Positions 41,967-50,825 of a stretch of 50,859 nt of DNA are shown in pieces. The translations under genes were made by a program, and so were the position numbers. The notes below the pieces were generated by a model that saw nothing but the letters and a program-made list of their open reading frames with translations, did no database searches and was not told where the DNA came from. The DNA lies in contig JAXDJX010000030.1 of the NCBI GenBank assembly GCA_034667405.1, forward strand, positions 1 to 50,859, read 5' to 3'. How positions within the stretch are numbered: the first letter of the stretch is position 1; each line of letters begins with the position of its first letter. This DNA is from JANXVR01 sp034667405. GTDB taxonomy: Bacteria; Actinomycetota; UBA4738; HRBIN12.

Positions 41967-43136
41967 ATGAACATCCACGAGTACCAAGCCAAGGAGCTGC
42001 TCAAGAGCTACGGGATCCCCGTCCCGCCCGGCGAGGTCATCTACAGCGAACGGGCCGCCGCGCGCGTCGCCGAGGAACTCGGTGGCAGCCGCTGGGTGGT
42101 CAAAGCCCAGATCCACGCCGGCGGCCGCGGCAAAGCGGGAGGCGTCAAGATCGCCAACACGCCGGCGAAGGTCGCCGAGGCCGCCGACCAGATGATCGGG
42201 ACCACGCTGGTTACGGCCCAGACCGGCCCTGAGGGCCAACTGGTGCAACGGGTCCTGGTTGAGCGCGCGAGCCGCATCGAGCGCGAGTTCTACCTCTCGC
42301 TGATCATCGACCGCGTGAGCCAGAAGGTCGTGATCATCGCGAGCGACGAAGGCGGCGTCGACATCGAGGATGTCGCGGCCACCACCCCTGAGAAGGTGCA
42401 CAAGGAATACGTCGACCCCGGCGTCGGCCTCCTGGATTTCCAGTGCCGCAAGATCGCCACCACCATCGGCCTGGCCAATCGCGCGACGCCGTTCACCCGC
42501 CTGCTCAAGCGGATGTACCGGCTGTTCCGTGACAAGGACTGCCAGCTCCTCGAGATCAACCCGTTCATCGTGACCGAGGACGGCGACCTCATGGCGATCG
42601 ACGCCAAGATGAGCTTCGACGACAACTCGCTGTTCCGTCAGGGCGATGTTGCGGAGTTGCGGGACTTCGATGAGGAGGACCCGAAAGAGATCGAAGCAAG
42701 CGGCCACGGCCTGAACTACATCGCCCTGGACGGCAGCGTCGGCTGCATCGTGAACGGAGCCGGACTGGCCATGGCGACGATGGATGCCATCGTGCACCAC
42801 GACGGCCGTCCGGCGAACTTCTTAGATGTGGGCGGCGGCGCCAGTCCCGAGAAGATCGCGAACGCCTTCCGGATCGTCCTGAAGGATCCGAACGTGAAAG
42901 CGATCCTGGTCAACATCTTCGCCGGGATCAACCGGTGCGACTGGATCGCGACCGGTGTCGTGCAGGCGACCCGCGATCAGGAGATCGATGTCCCCGTGAT
43001 CGTTCGCCTGGCGGGGACCAATGTGGATGCTGGCCGGAAGATCCTGGATGAGAGCGGACTCGCGCTCATCCAGGCCGCGGACTTGGATGATGCCGCCGCG
43101 AAAGCCGTTGCGTCGCTGGAAGGAGCGAGCGCATGA
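41967..43136 (+). CDS. Malate/succinate-CoA ligase, beta subunit
   Basis: The 389-residue protein has the ATP-grasp fold (MNIHEYQAKELLKSYGIPVP; VVKAQIHAGGRGKAGGVKI; CQLLEINPFIVTEDGDLMAI) and the C-terminal CoA-ligase domain (NGAGLAMATMDAIVHHDGRP; LVNIFAGINRCD). By sequence alone succinyl-CoA synthetase (SucC) and malate thiokinase (MtkA) cannot be separated with confidence; the preceding malyl-CoA lyase favours malate. The gene overlaps its alpha partner by 4 nt. Confidence 0.88.
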   Translation: MNIHEYQAKELLKSYGIPVPPGEVIYSERAAARVAEELGGSRWVVKAQIHAGGRGKAGGVKIANTPAKVAEAADQMIGTTLVTAQTGPEGQLVQRVLVERASRIEREFYLSLIIDRVSQKVVIIASDEGGVDIEDVAATTPEKVHKEYVDPGVGLLDFQCRKIATTIGLANRATPFTRLLKRMYRLFRDKDCQLLEINPFIVTEDGDLMAIDAKMSFDDNSLFRQGDVAELRDFDEEDPKEIEASGHGLNYIALDGSVGCIVNGAGLAMATMDAIVHHDGRPANFLDVGGGASPEKIANAFRIVLKDPNVKAILVNIFAGINRCDWIATGVVQATRDQEIDVPVIVRLAGTNVDAGRKILDESGLALIQAADLDDAAAKAVASLEGASA

Positions 43137-44038
43137 GTGTCTTCGTCAACAAGGACTCGAAGGTCATCATCCAGGGCTTCACGGGCCAGCACGCGACGTT
43201 CCACGCCGAGGAGGCGATGGGATTCGGCACGAAGATCGTGGGCGGTGTGACACCGGGCAAGGGCGGAACCACACACCTGGGGCTCCCCGTCTTCAACAGC
43301 GTCGCCGAAGCAGTGGAGGCCACCGGTGCAGCCGTGTCCGGCATCTTCACTCCGCCGGCCGTCGCCACCGATTCGCTGCTCGAGGCGGTGGAGGCGGGGA
43401 TCGACATCGCCGTCATCATCGCGGACGGCGTGCCGGTACAGGACATGGTGCGAACGAAGCGCTACCTGGCCGGCCGTAGCACCACCATCATCGGTCCCAA
43501 CTCGCCGGGCATCATCACGCCGGGCGAGTGCAAGGTCGGGATCATGCCGAGCCATATCTACTCGAAGGGTCGGATCGGCGTGGTGTCGCGCTCAGGGACG
43601 CTGAACTACGAGGCCGTGAGCCAGATGACGAAACTGGGGCTGGGCCAGTCGACCTGTGTCGGCATCGGCGGCGACCCCGTCAACGGGACCGACTTCAAAA
43701 CGGTGCTCGAGGCGTTCGAGAACGACGACGAGACCGACGTCGTGGTGATGATCGGCGAGATCGGAGGCCAGCAGGAGGTTGAGGCCGCCGCCTGGGCGTC
43801 GCAATACATGACGAAACCGATGGTGGCGTTCATCGCCGGCGTCTCGGCCCCTCGCGGACGCCGGATGGGTCATGCCGGCGCGGTGATCGCGGGAGATTCG
43901 GACACCGCGACGGCGAAGCTCGATGCCATCGAGACACTCGGGCACTACACGGTCCGCAACCCGGCAGACATCGGCGACACCGTGTTCCGCGCGGTCAAGG
44001 AAGCAGGTGGCCGAGCGAATTCGCGGGCGGGTGCCTGA
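43133..44038 (+). CDS. Malate/succinate-CoA ligase, alpha subunit
   Basis: The 301-residue protein has a CoA-binding Rossmann domain (VIIQGFTGQHATFHAEEAMG; GGVTPGKGGTTHLGLPVF) and the phosphohistidine segment APRGRRMGHAGAVIAG with His247. GPNSPGIITPGECKVGIMPS and VSRSGTLNYEAVSQM match the family. It forms an alpha-beta enzyme with the preceding gene, making malyl-CoA or succinyl-CoA from the acid, ATP and CoA. ATG overlaps the beta-subunit stop (ATGA). Confidence 0.9.
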   Translation: MSVFVNKDSKVIIQGFTGQHATFHAEEAMGFGTKIVGGVTPGKGGTTHLGLPVFNSVAEAVEATGAAVSGIFTPPAVATDSLLEAVEAGIDIAVIIADGVPVQDMVRTKRYLAGRSTTIIGPNSPGIITPGECKVGIMPSHIYSKGRIGVVSRSGTLNYEAVSQMTKLGLGQSTCVGIGGDPVNGTDFKTVLEAFENDDETDVVVMIGEIGGQQEVEAAAWASQYMTKPMVAFIAGVSAPRGRRMGHAGAVIAGDSDTATAKLDAIETLGHYTVRNPADIGDTVFRAVKEAGGRANSRAGA

Positions 44039-44169
44039 CGGCCTGAAGCGGAGGCCGCGGTGGCCGCAGAAGTCGAGATCCATGATGGCGAACCCCGCTC
44101 AGAGGCCGTACGCTTGCCGCTTCACGGCTGGGCCGCACCCAGGGTCCCGGACCATATGGAGGTAGTCGG

Positions 44170-45021
44170 ATGACCACAGACGTGCGCGGAACGGGCAACG
44201 ATCTAGCCGCTATGAAGGCCTCCTTCGAGCGGGATGGCTACGTGAATATCCCCGGCGCGCTACCCCCCGAACAGGTCGAGATCTTGACCGCGAAGGTGGA
44301 CAAGATCTGGGACGAAGAACGAACCGATCGGCCGATCTCGGGTGCGAAGGCGCTGCACCTGCTGGCCTTCTGCGGTCGGGAGCCGGAGTTCCTGGAGATG
44401 CTCGACCCGCCGAACACGTTGCCGTTGGTGGTCGACATGATCGGCACGAACATCTTCATGTTCCATTGCCACCTTGACGTGCATCCTCCGGAGCCGGACG
44501 TCGTGCAGCCCTGGATGTGGCATCAGGATGGCGGCGTCATCAATCGCGACCTCGAAGGCGAGCCGCGCCCCCGCATGGCGGTCAAGCTCGCCTATTTCCT
44601 CACCGACTGCAGCGAACCCGGCCGTGGCAACTTCATGGTCCTGCCGGGTTCCCACATGAAGAACAAGATCGACCGGCCGGCCGACGACGACAACGACATC
44701 CCCGGCGCTACGCCGATCCTGGCCAAGCCCGGCGACGCCGTCATGTTCGACCGGCGGTTGTGGCACGCACGGAGCCCGAACCGCTCGGACATCACGCGCA
44801 AGGCGATCTTCTTCGCCTACACGTTCCGGTGGGTGCGGACGCGGGACGACCTGGAGGTCAAGCCTGAGCTTCGCGACTCACTCACGCCAGTCCGGCGCCA
44901 ACTCCTGGGCGAGGCAGAGCACGCCATCGACTATTGGATGCCGGACCTGGTCGAGCCGCCGCTGACCGCGCAGTTCAAGCGGGTGGACCTCACTGGCCCC
45001 CCACCCTCGCAGATGATGTGA
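44170..45021 (+). CDS. Phytanoyl-CoA dioxygenase (PhyH) family protein
   Basis: The 283-residue protein is an Fe(II)/2-oxoglutarate oxygenase. The iron site is seen as HxD in MWHQDGGVINRD and the distal His in FDRRLWHARSPNRSD, with the following Arg able to bind 2-oxoglutarate. The N-terminus (FERDGYVNIPGALPPEQVEI) and a lid region match PhyH. The substrate is unknown. GGAGG lies 7 nt before the ATG. It follows the CoA ligase by 131 nt, so cotranscription is possible but unproven. Confidence 0.85.
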   Translation: MTTDVRGTGNDLAAMKASFERDGYVNIPGALPPEQVEILTAKVDKIWDEERTDRPISGAKALHLLAFCGREPEFLEMLDPPNTLPLVVDMIGTNIFMFHCHLDVHPPEPDVVQPWMWHQDGGVINRDLEGEPRPRMAVKLAYFLTDCSEPGRGNFMVLPGSHMKNKIDRPADDDNDIPGATPILAKPGDAVMFDRRLWHARSPNRSDITRKAIFFAYTFRWVRTRDDLEVKPELRDSLTPVRRQLLGEAEHAIDYWMPDLVEPPLTAQFKRVDLTGPPPSQMM

Positions 45022-45058
45022 CCGGCATCGCGCCGTGCGTTAGGGGGTTTTTGCCGGT
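45021..45058. repeat. Inverted repeat between convergent PhyH and typA genes
   Basis: ACCGGCA (45021-45027) and TGCCGGT (45052-45058) can pair around a 24-nt loop that contains the typA stop codon and GGGGGTTTTT. It may serve as a shared transcription end. Confidence 0.3.
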
Positions 45059-46878
45059 TTCCCACCACGGCGGCCGGCGCGCACCCGCTCCTGAGCGTTG
45101 AGCAGCACCTTCCGGATCCGCACGTTGTGCGGCGTGACCTCCACGCATTCGTCTTCACGGATAAATTCGAGTGATTGCTCCAGGCTCATCTGAAGCTTCG
45201 GGATGAGGCGAACCAACTCTTCGGAGTTCGCCTTGCGCATGTTCGTGAGCTGCTTCTCCTTCGTGGGATTCACGTCCATGTCGTCCGCGCGCGCGTTCTC
45301 CCCCACGATCATGCCCTCATAGACGTCTTCCCCCGGACCGACGAACATCGCGCCGCGTTCTTGGAGGTTGAGTAGCGCGAAATTCGTGGTGAGGCCTTTG
45401 CGGTCTGCGACGAGCGAGCCGGACGGGCGCGTGCGCAGCTCACCGTGCCACGGCTCGTAGCCGTCGAACACGTGGTGGAGCTGTCCGGTGCCTCTGGTCT
45501 CTGTCATGAACTCCGTCCGGAACCCGATGAGGCCGCGCGCCGGAACCCGATACTCCATCCGGATCCAACCGGTCCCGTGGTTCACCATGTGCTCCAGCCG
45601 GCCCTTGCGAAGCGCCAGCAGCTGGCTGATGACGCCCAGGTAGTCCTCGGGCGCGTCGATGGCGACGCGTTCCATCGGCTCCATGAGCGTGCCGTTCTCG
45701 GTCTTCGTCACCACCTGTGGTTTCCCGACCGTCAGCTCGAACCCTTCTCGGCGCATCATCTCCACGAGGATGGCGAGCTGGAGTTCGCCGCGCCCCTGGA
45801 CCTCCCACATGTCGGGGCGGTCGAGGTTCTCCACGCGGATGCTGACGTTGCCGACCAGCTCTTGATCCAGACGCGCTTTCACCAGGCGGGCGGTGACCTT
45901 GTCGCCGTCTTGGCCCGCAAGCGGAGCGGTGTTGATGCCAACGGTCATGGAGAGAGACGGCTCGTCGACGGTGACCACTGGGAGCGGCCGGGGATCGTCG
46001 GCATCGGCCAGGGTCTCGCCGATGGTGATCTCCGGGATGCCAGCGATGGCGATGATCTCGCCGGGACCTGCCTCATCCGCGTCCACCCGGTCGAGCGCGT
46101 CTGTGATGTAGAGCTCGGTGATCTTCACTTTCTCGATGCCGCCGTTGATCCGGCACCACGCAACCGTCTGACCCTTCCGGATATGTCCGTGCCGGACCCG
46201 GCAGAGAGCGAGCCTCCCGACGTATGGGGACGCGTCCAGGTTCGTGACTAGCGCCTGAAGCGGGTGATCCTCTTCGTACGACGGCGCGGGGATCCGTTCG
46301 ACGAGGGTTTTGAACAACGGCTCCAGATCTTCGGCGAGATCGTCCGGCTTCATGCCGGCCTTCCCGGCGCGTGCATTGGCGTAGAGGATGGGGAAGTCGA
46401 TCTGGTGCTCGTCGGCGTCGAGGTCCAGGAAGAGTTCTTCGACTTCGTGGACCACCTCCTGGATACGGGCGTCCGGCCGGTCAACCTTGTTGACCACGAG
46501 GATGACGGGCAGGCGCGACTCGAGGGCCTTGCGAAGCACGAAGCGGGTTTGCGGAAGGGGACCTTCGCTGGCGTCGACGAGAAGCATGACGCCGTCGACC
46601 ATGGTGAGCGCTCGCTCGACCTCTCCGCCGAAGTCGGCGTGACCCGGCGTGTCCACGATGTTGATCTTGACGCCACTGTGAAGCACCGCGGTGTTCTTGG
46701 CCAGGATCGTGATCCCCTTCTCGCGTTCCAGATCCATGGAGTCCATGACCCGCTCGTTGACGTCCTGGTTCTCGCGGAAGGCGCCGGACTGCCACAGCAT
46801 GGCGTCCACCAGCGTGGTCTTCCCATGGTCGACGTGGGCCACGATGGCCACGTTGCGGATGTCGTCTCGTGTAGGCAT
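45040..46878 (-). CDS. typA: TypA/BipA ribosome-associated GTPase
   Basis: The 612-residue translational GTPase has G1 AHVDHGKTTLVDAML, switch EREKGITILAKN, G3 DTPGHADFGGEVER, G4 NKVDRPDAR, EF-Tu-like and EF-G-like beta domains, and the TypA-specific C-terminal domain (ARGLIGFRTEFMTETRGTGQ; VGENARADDMDVNPTKEKQL). It acts in ribosome assembly and stress or cold adaptation. ATG 46878 fits the family's start (MPTRDDIRNVAIVAHVDHGK). AGGAG lies 12 nt upstream, a rather long spacing. Confidence 0.95.
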   Translation of the reverse strand: MPTRDDIRNVAIVAHVDHGKTTLVDAMLWQSGAFRENQDVNERVMDSMDLEREKGITILAKNTAVLHSGVKINIVDTPGHADFGGEVERALTMVDGVMLLVDASEGPLPQTRFVLRKALESRLPVILVVNKVDRPDARIQEVVHEVEELFLDLDADEHQIDFPILYANARAGKAGMKPDDLAEDLEPLFKTLVERIPAPSYEEDHPLQALVTNLDASPYVGRLALCRVRHGHIRKGQTVAWCRINGGIEKVKITELYITDALDRVDADEAGPGEIIAIAGIPEITIGETLADADDPRPLPVVTVDEPSLSMTVGINTAPLAGQDGDKVTARLVKARLDQELVGNVSIRVENLDRPDMWEVQGRGELQLAILVEMMRREGFELTVGKPQVVTKTENGTLMEPMERVAIDAPEDYLGVISQLLALRKGRLEHMVNHGTGWIRMEYRVPARGLIGFRTEFMTETRGTGQLHHVFDGYEPWHGELRTRPSGSLVADRKGLTTNFALLNLQERGAMFVGPGEDVYEGMIVGENARADDMDVNPTKEKQLTNMRKANSEELVRLIPKLQMSLEQSLEFIREDECVEVTPHNVRIRKVLLNAQERVRAGRRGGKPAKTP

Positions 46879-46981
46879 AGCGGCAGAGGGCTCCTGTGCT
46901 GAAAGGCGCCGGGCGGGTGCACGGCACAGCTTCGAGTCTACCGGCACCCCCGATGTGCTGGCCCCGGGGCCGCGGGGCCCC

Positions 46982-46987
46982 TACGCT
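46982..46987 (+). promoter_or_regulatory. -10 box TACGCT of a leaderless promoter
   Basis: TACGCT is followed by six bases (GCCCAC) and the ATG at 46994. Confidence 0.5.
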
Positions 46988-46993
46988 GCCCAC

Positions 46994-47566
46994 ATGCCAG
47001 ATGAAGACACCCCACCATCCGAACCTGTCCCGCCGACGCCTGAGATGCCGGCGCCGCCCCCCAGCGGGAGCGATCTCGGATTCGGCGCTTCGTACCGATC
47101 GACGCCTTCCGGGCTGTCTATGGGAGGGCGGCCAACGACGGCTCGACCAGAGTCCGGAATAAGACGACAGGGCGGGATCCTCATGATGGCCGGGGCCGCC
47201 ATCGTGTTGGCATCCCTGCCGTTGCCCGAGGTGACGGTGAGTCGCGGGGAAGTCTCGCAGTCCGTGAACGGCATGCACGGAGTCGCGTTGTGGCTGCTCG
47301 TCATCTGCATCTTCGCGTTCCTACGCGGATACTCTGCCCTGAAGCCTGCGGGCTTCCGAACGTCACTCCCGATCATCTCCGGGATCGTGGTCACGTGGGC
47401 CATCTACACGCGCTGGCAGGACCTCGACTCAGCGATGAAGGTGGCCGCAGGCGACATCGGGTTAGCAGTTTCGCCGGGCATCGGGTTCTGGCTGACGTGC
47501 CTGGGAGGAGCGCTCATCGTGGTCGGGAGCCTCATCCTCCAGTTCGTACAACCACAACGGGTGTGA
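46994..47566 (+). CDS. Hypothetical membrane protein
   Basis: The 190-residue protein has a Pro-rich cytosolic N-terminus (about 60 residues, PSEPVPPTPEMPAPPPSG) and then four hydrophobic helices, the first GGILMMAGAAIVLASLPLPE and the last FWLTCLGGALIVVGSLILQF. I recognise no enzymatic motif and no named family. ATG 46994 is chosen because of the TACGCT box six nucleotides upstream and the typical Pro-rich start; the frame is open from 46691 only as typA shadow. Confidence 0.75.
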   Translation: MPDEDTPPSEPVPPTPEMPAPPPSGSDLGFGASYRSTPSGLSMGGRPTTARPESGIRRQGGILMMAGAAIVLASLPLPEVTVSRGEVSQSVNGMHGVALWLLVICIFAFLRGYSALKPAGFRTSLPIISGIVVTWAIYTRWQDLDSAMKVAAGDIGLAVSPGIGFWLTCLGGALIVVGSLILQFVQPQRV

Positions 47567-47639
47567 CCGAACGACAGCTGAAGCGTTTGCACCCCAGCCA
47601 CCGTAGGTGTAGGTAGAACAAGTCCAACGAGAGGGGAAC

Positions 47640-48971
47640 ATGCACATGATGCATCCGAAGGAACGCCCGAGCCTTTCCAGGAGAGAGTTCCTCCGCCAGG
47701 CTGCGATAGCAGGGGTTGCGCTACCCGGCATGTCGGCCATCTTGGCTGCTTGCGGCGGCGGGGCGCAATCCACCGTCGATACGGGCGGAACGGGCGGCAC
47801 CAGCGCGGGAGCGAACAAGTACGGCACCGGCGGGATCCCGGGCGCGGCCTATCCGTTGGCGCGGTTGGAGGCCCCCGTAACCTGGACGATCCAGTCGGAC
47901 AATCCGGTGATCGACAGCGGACTTCCTCCCGAAACGAATGCCACGGTGCAGGTGCTGACGTGGCCGTACTACCTCTCTCCTCAGGTCGTCAAGGACTTCG
48001 AGAAAGCGAACGATTGCAAGGTCGTGGTCACCGAGGCCGACGACATGGACAAGCTGCTCCAGAAGATCAACTCCGGTCAGGGTGAGTTCGACATCCTGTT
48101 CGGGATGAACGTGTGGGCCGTGGGGCGTTCGGTCGCGGCCGGTTTGATCCGACCCGTCAACCTCGACTACGTCCCAAACCTCGCTGCGAACTGTTGGGAT
48201 CAGTTCCAGAGCCCGTTCTACGACGTGGGCTCGCGCTTCACGCTCCCCTACTCCATCTGGAACACGGGGATCTTCTGGAGGAACGACCACGTGAAGGCGG
48301 ACATCGCAGCGATGGCCAATCCTTACGACATCTTCTGGGATGGCGCGCCGAAGGATAAGACGCACCTGCTTAACAATGCGCAGGACGCACTCTCCTTGGC
48401 GATGTTCTGGAAGGGGAACAGCGATATCAATAACGCCGACGCGGCGACCTTGGCTCAGGCCAAGGACGATATCGCCCAGGTCGTTCAGGCGACGAACGCG
48501 CAGTTCGATCATGTCGATTACACGGACGTTCCGAAAGGACAGGCGTACCTGCACCAGTCGTGGTCCGGCAACGTCAGCGACGCGTTCGTTTTCCTGCCGA
48601 AGGGCGATCAGGCGCTGAACCTCTCTTACTACTGGCCGGGCCACACGGACGGGATCCCCGGCAACGCGGACAACGACGTGATCACGTTGCTCGCGACCGG
48701 CAAGACACCGGTGCTGTCGCACATGCTGGCCGACTTCGTCCTGGACTCCAAGAACGCCTACACGAACTACACCACCTGGACGGGCTACCAGATGCCGCAG
48801 AAGACATTCACGCCCGATCTCCTGGTCGGCAATGCGGTCGTTCCCGAGCACCTTGCCTCCACGGTGGTGTCGGAGGACGACTTCAAGAAGGGCTTCCGCG
48901 AACTCGAACTGCCGACAGACGACGACGCCGCATGGCAGTCGGCCTACGCTGAACTCGCTGCAGGCGTCTAG
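47640..48971 (+). CDS. potD: PotD-like periplasmic-type substrate-binding lipoprotein
   Basis: The 443-residue protein has a twin-arginine-like lipoprotein signal (SLSRREFLRQAA, lipobox SAILAAC with Cys38). The mature part resembles spermidine/putrescine-binding proteins: VQVLTWPYYLSPQVVKDFEK, QKINSGQGEFDILFGMNVW and ending YTNYTTWTGYQMPQ. It should hand a polyamine or similar cation to the permeases that follow. GAGAGGGG is only 3 nt from ATG 47640 but 9-12 nt from ATG 47646 and 47649, which are likelier true starts. The substrate is inferred from family. Confidence 0.88.
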   Translation: MHMMHPKERPSLSRREFLRQAAIAGVALPGMSAILAACGGGAQSTVDTGGTGGTSAGANKYGTGGIPGAAYPLARLEAPVTWTIQSDNPVIDSGLPPETNATVQVLTWPYYLSPQVVKDFEKANDCKVVVTEADDMDKLLQKINSGQGEFDILFGMNVWAVGRSVAAGLIRPVNLDYVPNLAANCWDQFQSPFYDVGSRFTLPYSIWNTGIFWRNDHVKADIAAMANPYDIFWDGAPKDKTHLLNNAQDALSLAMFWKGNSDINNADAATLAQAKDDIAQVVQATNAQFDHVDYTDVPKGQAYLHQSWSGNVSDAFVFLPKGDQALNLSYYWPGHTDGIPGNADNDVITLLATGKTPVLSHMLADFVLDSKNAYTNYTTWTGYQMPQKTFTPDLLVGNAVVPEHLASTVVSEDDFKKGFRELELPTDDDAAWQSAYAELAAGV

Positions 48972-48984
48972 GAGACGCACCGAC

Positions 48985-49932
48985 ATGTCCGGCGGCCGAC
49001 GAGCGCATCGACGCGCGGATCTCGCCGACCGCCGGGCATGGTCACCGCGCGGCTTCTGGGAAGCCTTCGCCGCGCCGGCCACGATCTACCTGCTGGTGTT
49101 CTTCGTCTTCCCGTTCTATGTGGTGGTCGCCATCACGTTCGGTGGCGTCACTGAGATCCTCCGCGAACCCAGGCCACTGTGGAACCCGTTGGAGTGGCGT
49201 CCGCCGGTGATGAGCTTCGCGCTCTCCAACCTCACGCACACCGACGGCCTCTATCACTCGGCCTTCATCCACACGATCGTCTACGTGCTGATCGCGACCG
49301 GGCTTTGCTTGGTGATCGGGTACCCGGTGGCGTATTTCCTGGCGCGGCGGGCCGGTAGGTTCCGCGGCCTCTTCCTGGTGCTCTTCTTCGCCCCGTTCTG
49401 GGTCTCCTACATGCTGCGGATGCTCGCCTGGATCTCGTTGCTCCAGGATGACGGCTACATCAACAAGATCCTTACCGGGACCGGGATCCTGTCGAAGCCG
49501 TACTCGTGGCTGGCAGGTCACCCCTCCACCTTGGTGATGGGATTGGTGTATGGGTACGTCCCGTACATGATCCTTCCGTTGTTCGCGACCCTGGACCGGA
49601 TCCATTCGTCCCAACTCGAGGCCGGCCGCGACCTGGGTGGAAGTCCTGCCAGGACCTTCTTCCGCGTGACCCTCCCCCAATCCCGGCAGGCGATCCTGGC
49701 GGGCTTCGTGGTCTGCGGCCTGCCCATGTTCGGCGACTACTTCACCCAGCAGCTCCTTGCGAACGTGACCGGGACCCGCATGATCGCCAACTCCGTCTTC
49801 GACTCTCTTTCCCAACCCATCTTCGTGGCCCGCGGCGCCGCGCTCATCCTGGTGCTGTTGGTGCTGCTGATCCCGCCGATCCTCTATTACCTGCGAAGCA
49901 CCAACCGTGCTGCCGCGGAAGGGCTGACATGA
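48985..49932 (+). CDS. potB: PotB-like ABC transporter permease
   Basis: The 315-residue permease has about six helices and the EAA-type loop LEAGRDLGGSPARTFFRVTL that docks to the ATPase, followed by the PotB-like NVTGTRMIANSVFDSLSQ. GGAG lies 10 nt before ATG 48985. It overlaps the next permease gene (ATGA). It forms the import channel with PotC. The frame from 48832 is a potD shadow upstream. Confidence 0.9.
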   Translation: MSGGRRAHRRADLADRRAWSPRGFWEAFAAPATIYLLVFFVFPFYVVVAITFGGVTEILREPRPLWNPLEWRPPVMSFALSNLTHTDGLYHSAFIHTIVYVLIATGLCLVIGYPVAYFLARRAGRFRGLFLVLFFAPFWVSYMLRMLAWISLLQDDGYINKILTGTGILSKPYSWLAGHPSTLVMGLVYGYVPYMILPLFATLDRIHSSQLEAGRDLGGSPARTFFRVTLPQSRQAILAGFVVCGLPMFGDYFTQQLLANVTGTRMIANSVFDSLSQPIFVARGAALILVLLVLLIPPILYYLRSTNRAAAEGLT

Positions 49933-50825
49933 GCGCCGGCGTAGGGATCGGAGCACCGACACCACAGCGCGTGAGCCTCTTGACCCGTCTGGGCAACCCG
50001 TGGGCCAAGACCAGGTTCTTGTGGGTCATCGCCGTCGGATACATCACCTGGACACTCATCCCCGTCGTAGAGGCCGTGGTCTTCTCCTTCAACAGAGGCC
50101 GATCGATCTCGCAGTGGCAGGGGTTCTCGTTGCGCTGGTATACGGGCGATCCCGACAGCTCGCTCCTGCACAGCCCTGCCCTGCAGCACGCGATCCTGCA
50201 GAGCCTCAAGCTCGCGACGATCACGGCCGTGGTCGCCGTACCGCTCGGAGTGGCGTTCGCCATCGCGACGCATCACTGGCGTGGGTCGAGCGCGGGCGTA
50301 GCCAACTTCATCATGCTGTTCTCGTTCGTCACACCTGAGTTGATCCTGGCGGTATCTCTGTTCCTGCTGGTCACCCACGCGTTCCGGTTCATCGGACAGG
50401 GAACCGAGGCACAGCTGATCGGATTGGTGGTGCTGGCGCTCGCCTACCCGGTCGTGATCGTCCGTGCTCGATTGGTAAGTTTGGGGCGATCGTACGAAGA
50501 GGCGGCGATGGACCTCGGCGCTTCACCCGTGCACACCCTGGGCCGCGTCACCGTTCCGCTCCTGGCCCCATCCATCTTCGCGAGTGCCGCGATCGTGTTC
50601 GCGATCTCGCTTGACGACTTCGTGGTCGCCAATCAGTTGTCGAGGGACGCCTCCACCCAAACGGCGTCCATCTACATCTACGGCGCCGCTCGCACCGGAC
50701 CTACGCCGGCGGCCAACGCCATCGGCACGTTGATGCTCACGGCTTCGACGTTGCTCATCCTGCTCGTAACGCTCTGGGTCCGAAGGGCAAACCGAAAGCG
50801 TGGCGACACGAGAACGCCGGCCTAG
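49929..50825 (+). CDS. potC: PotC-like ABC transporter permease
   Basis: The 298-residue permease has about six helices, the ATPase-docking loop YEEAAMDLGASPVHTLGRVT and the PotC-like FAISLDDFVVANQLS. It pairs with PotB. No ATPase (PotA) gene is in the window; 50826-50859 is too short to show what follows. The ATG overlaps the PotB stop. Confidence 0.9.
   Translation: MSAGVGIGAPTPQRVSLLTRLGNPWAKTRFLWVIAVGYITWTLIPVVEAVVFSFNRGRSISQWQGFSLRWYTGDPDSSLLHSPALQHAILQSLKLATITAVVAVPLGVAFAIATHHWRGSSAGVANFIMLFSFVTPELILAVSLFLLVTHAFRFIGQGTEAQLIGLVVLALAYPVVIVRARLVSLGRSYEEAAMDLGASPVHTLGRVTVPLLAPSIFASAAIVFAISLDDFVVANQLSRDASTQTASIYIYGAARTGPTPAANAIGTLMLTASTLLILLVTLWVRRANRKRGDTRTPA

Noticed and set aside
40509..42800. 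763-codon open frame on the - strand
   Set aside because: It covers the lyase and CoA-ligase genes, which are clearly real on the + strand. Its translation is His/Asp/Arg-rich shadow sequence typical of the antisense frame of high-GC genes.
41967..44038. Firm assignment as malate thiokinase (mtkAB)
   Set aside because: Sequence motifs are shared with succinyl-CoA synthetase. Only the neighbourhood points to malate, so no gene symbol was given.
47721..49082. 453-codon open frame on the - strand
   Set aside because: It is antisense to the PotD-like gene; the + strand product has a complete signal peptide and family motifs, whereas this one has none.
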